5,718 nucleotides of DNA from Desulfuromonadales bacterium C00003068 (GTDB lineage Bacteria; Desulfobacterota; Desulfuromonadia; Desulfuromonadales; Desulfuromonadaceae): positions 1,286-7,003 of the forward strand of contig MAXR01000004.1 in the NCBI GenBank assembly GCA_001751155.1. Direction: 5' to 3'. A program made the position numbers and the translations under genes. A model generated the notes under the pieces. That model was not told the DNA's origin. It did not search any database and saw nothing but the letters and a program-made list of their open reading frames with translations. This document shows positions 5,078 through 5,718 of this stretch, piece after piece (position 1 is the stretch's first letter; every line of letters begins with the position of its first letter).

Positions 5078-5718
5078 TGAGTATCGGATTCACGTATCGG
5101 TAGTTGAATGCTGAAGGTGGTTCCTTCGCCTAGCGTGCTTTGCACATCAATTCTGCCACCATAACTTTTAATGATATCGTAACAAACACTCAGACCGAGG
5201 CCTGTTCCTTTTCCTACCTCCTTGGTGGTGTAGAACGGAGTAAATATGTTTTGGATGGTTTCTTCGGCCATGCCGCAGCCAGTGTCTCTGATCTCAATTA
5301 CGATCTGATCACCTTTCGACTGCGTTAGAATATGAATTTTCCCATGCTCATCAATAGCCTGTGAGGCATTAACGAGCAGGTTGATGAATACTTGGCTCAG
5401 CTGGTTGGAAATACAGTAAAAGAGGGGGGCGAAGTGATACTCTTTAATTAACTCTGTATTGTATTTTAGCTCGTTATGGACAAGTTTTATGGACTGGTCG
5501 AGACAGTCATTGATATCCACCATCTTTTTCTTGTCTGTGCTGTCTTGATGAGCAAAACCTTTGAGGTTGTTAACAATCTCTGTGACTCGTGTGGTGCCAT
5601 CAAGAGATTCACTGATTAAGTCCTGAATGTCGTCGAGCACAAAATCGATTTTATGTTTTTTCTCTAATGCTTTGAGTTGCTCAATCTCAAGGGGGATAGA
5701 AGCGTTCAATTCCGTCAT
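5074..5718 (-). CDS. Sensor histidine kinase, C-terminal part (5' end beyond the window)
   Basis: The 214 visible residues are the end of a two-component histidine kinase that autophosphorylates using ATP. The ATP-binding HATPase domain is complete: N box with N113 and N117 ([12 protein letters not shown]), G1 box DTGCGM (D145, G147, G149), F box IFTPFYTTK (158-166) and G2 box GKGTGLGLS (169-177). It ends normally in [12 protein letters not shown] plus a short tail. The preceding helix (about 32-57, [19 protein letters not shown]) is the second half of a dimerisation domain. The phosphoacceptor H-box is not in view and should lie upstream, so the methionine at 5718 is probably internal rather than the true start. 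The stop overlaps the ATG of the MCP remnant. No partner response regulator is visible. Confidence 0.93.
   Translation of the reverse strand: MTELNASIPLEIEQLKALEKKHKIDFVLDDIQDLISESLDGTTRVTEIVNNLKGFAHQDSTDKKKMVDINDCLDQSIKLVHNELKYNTELIKEYHFAPLFYCISNQLSQVFINLLVNASQAIDEHGKIHILTQSKGDQIVIEIRDTGCGMAEETIQNIFTPFYTTKEVGKGTGLGLSVCYDIIKSYGGRIDVQSTLGEGTTFSIQLPIRESDTQ

Overview
The window comes from a bacterium, most likely a gammaproteobacterium: the order yebC-ruvC-ruvA on one strand, a sigma-54 regulator, an MCP-type signalling domain and an HATPase kinase all fit that group. I cannot name the genus. Every gene I can support reads leftward (minus strand).

Left part (1-1740): the start of ruvA, complete ruvC and complete yebC form a tight operon. 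ruvC and ruvA share an ATGA overlap, and yebC and ruvC are 9 bases apart. An extended -10 promoter lies about 110 bases before yebC. This is ordinary Holliday-junction resolution machinery plus a YebC/TACO1 family translation factor.

Middle part (1821-4486) is the notable region. A 763-residue regulator joins two [4Fe-4S] ferredoxin motifs, a divergent [FeFe]-hydrogenase H-cluster domain, a further four-cysteine Fe-S domain, a sigma-54 AAA+ ATPase and a Fis-type HTH. Downstream of its stop are, in order, two operator-like inverted repeats 31 bp apart, an AT-rich spacer, a near-consensus sigma-54 promoter (1938-1953), and about 70 bases later a strong intrinsic terminator (1821-1858). There is no credible protein between promoter and terminator, so I read this as a sigma-54-driven small RNA of about 107 nt. 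A third, nearly perfect copy of the operator (4460-4477) sits in the putative promoter of the regulator gene. The layout suggests a self-contained circuit: a redox- or H2-responsive activator, its own operator, and a dedicated sRNA. It resembles luxO-qrr and cbrB-crcZ in logic, but with a hydrogenase-derived sensor.

Right part (4586-5718): the C-terminal half of a sensor histidine kinase (its start lies beyond the window), followed with an ATGA overlap by a decayed methyl-accepting chemotaxis protein remnant. The remnant needs two frame changes to read through and lacks its sensor half.
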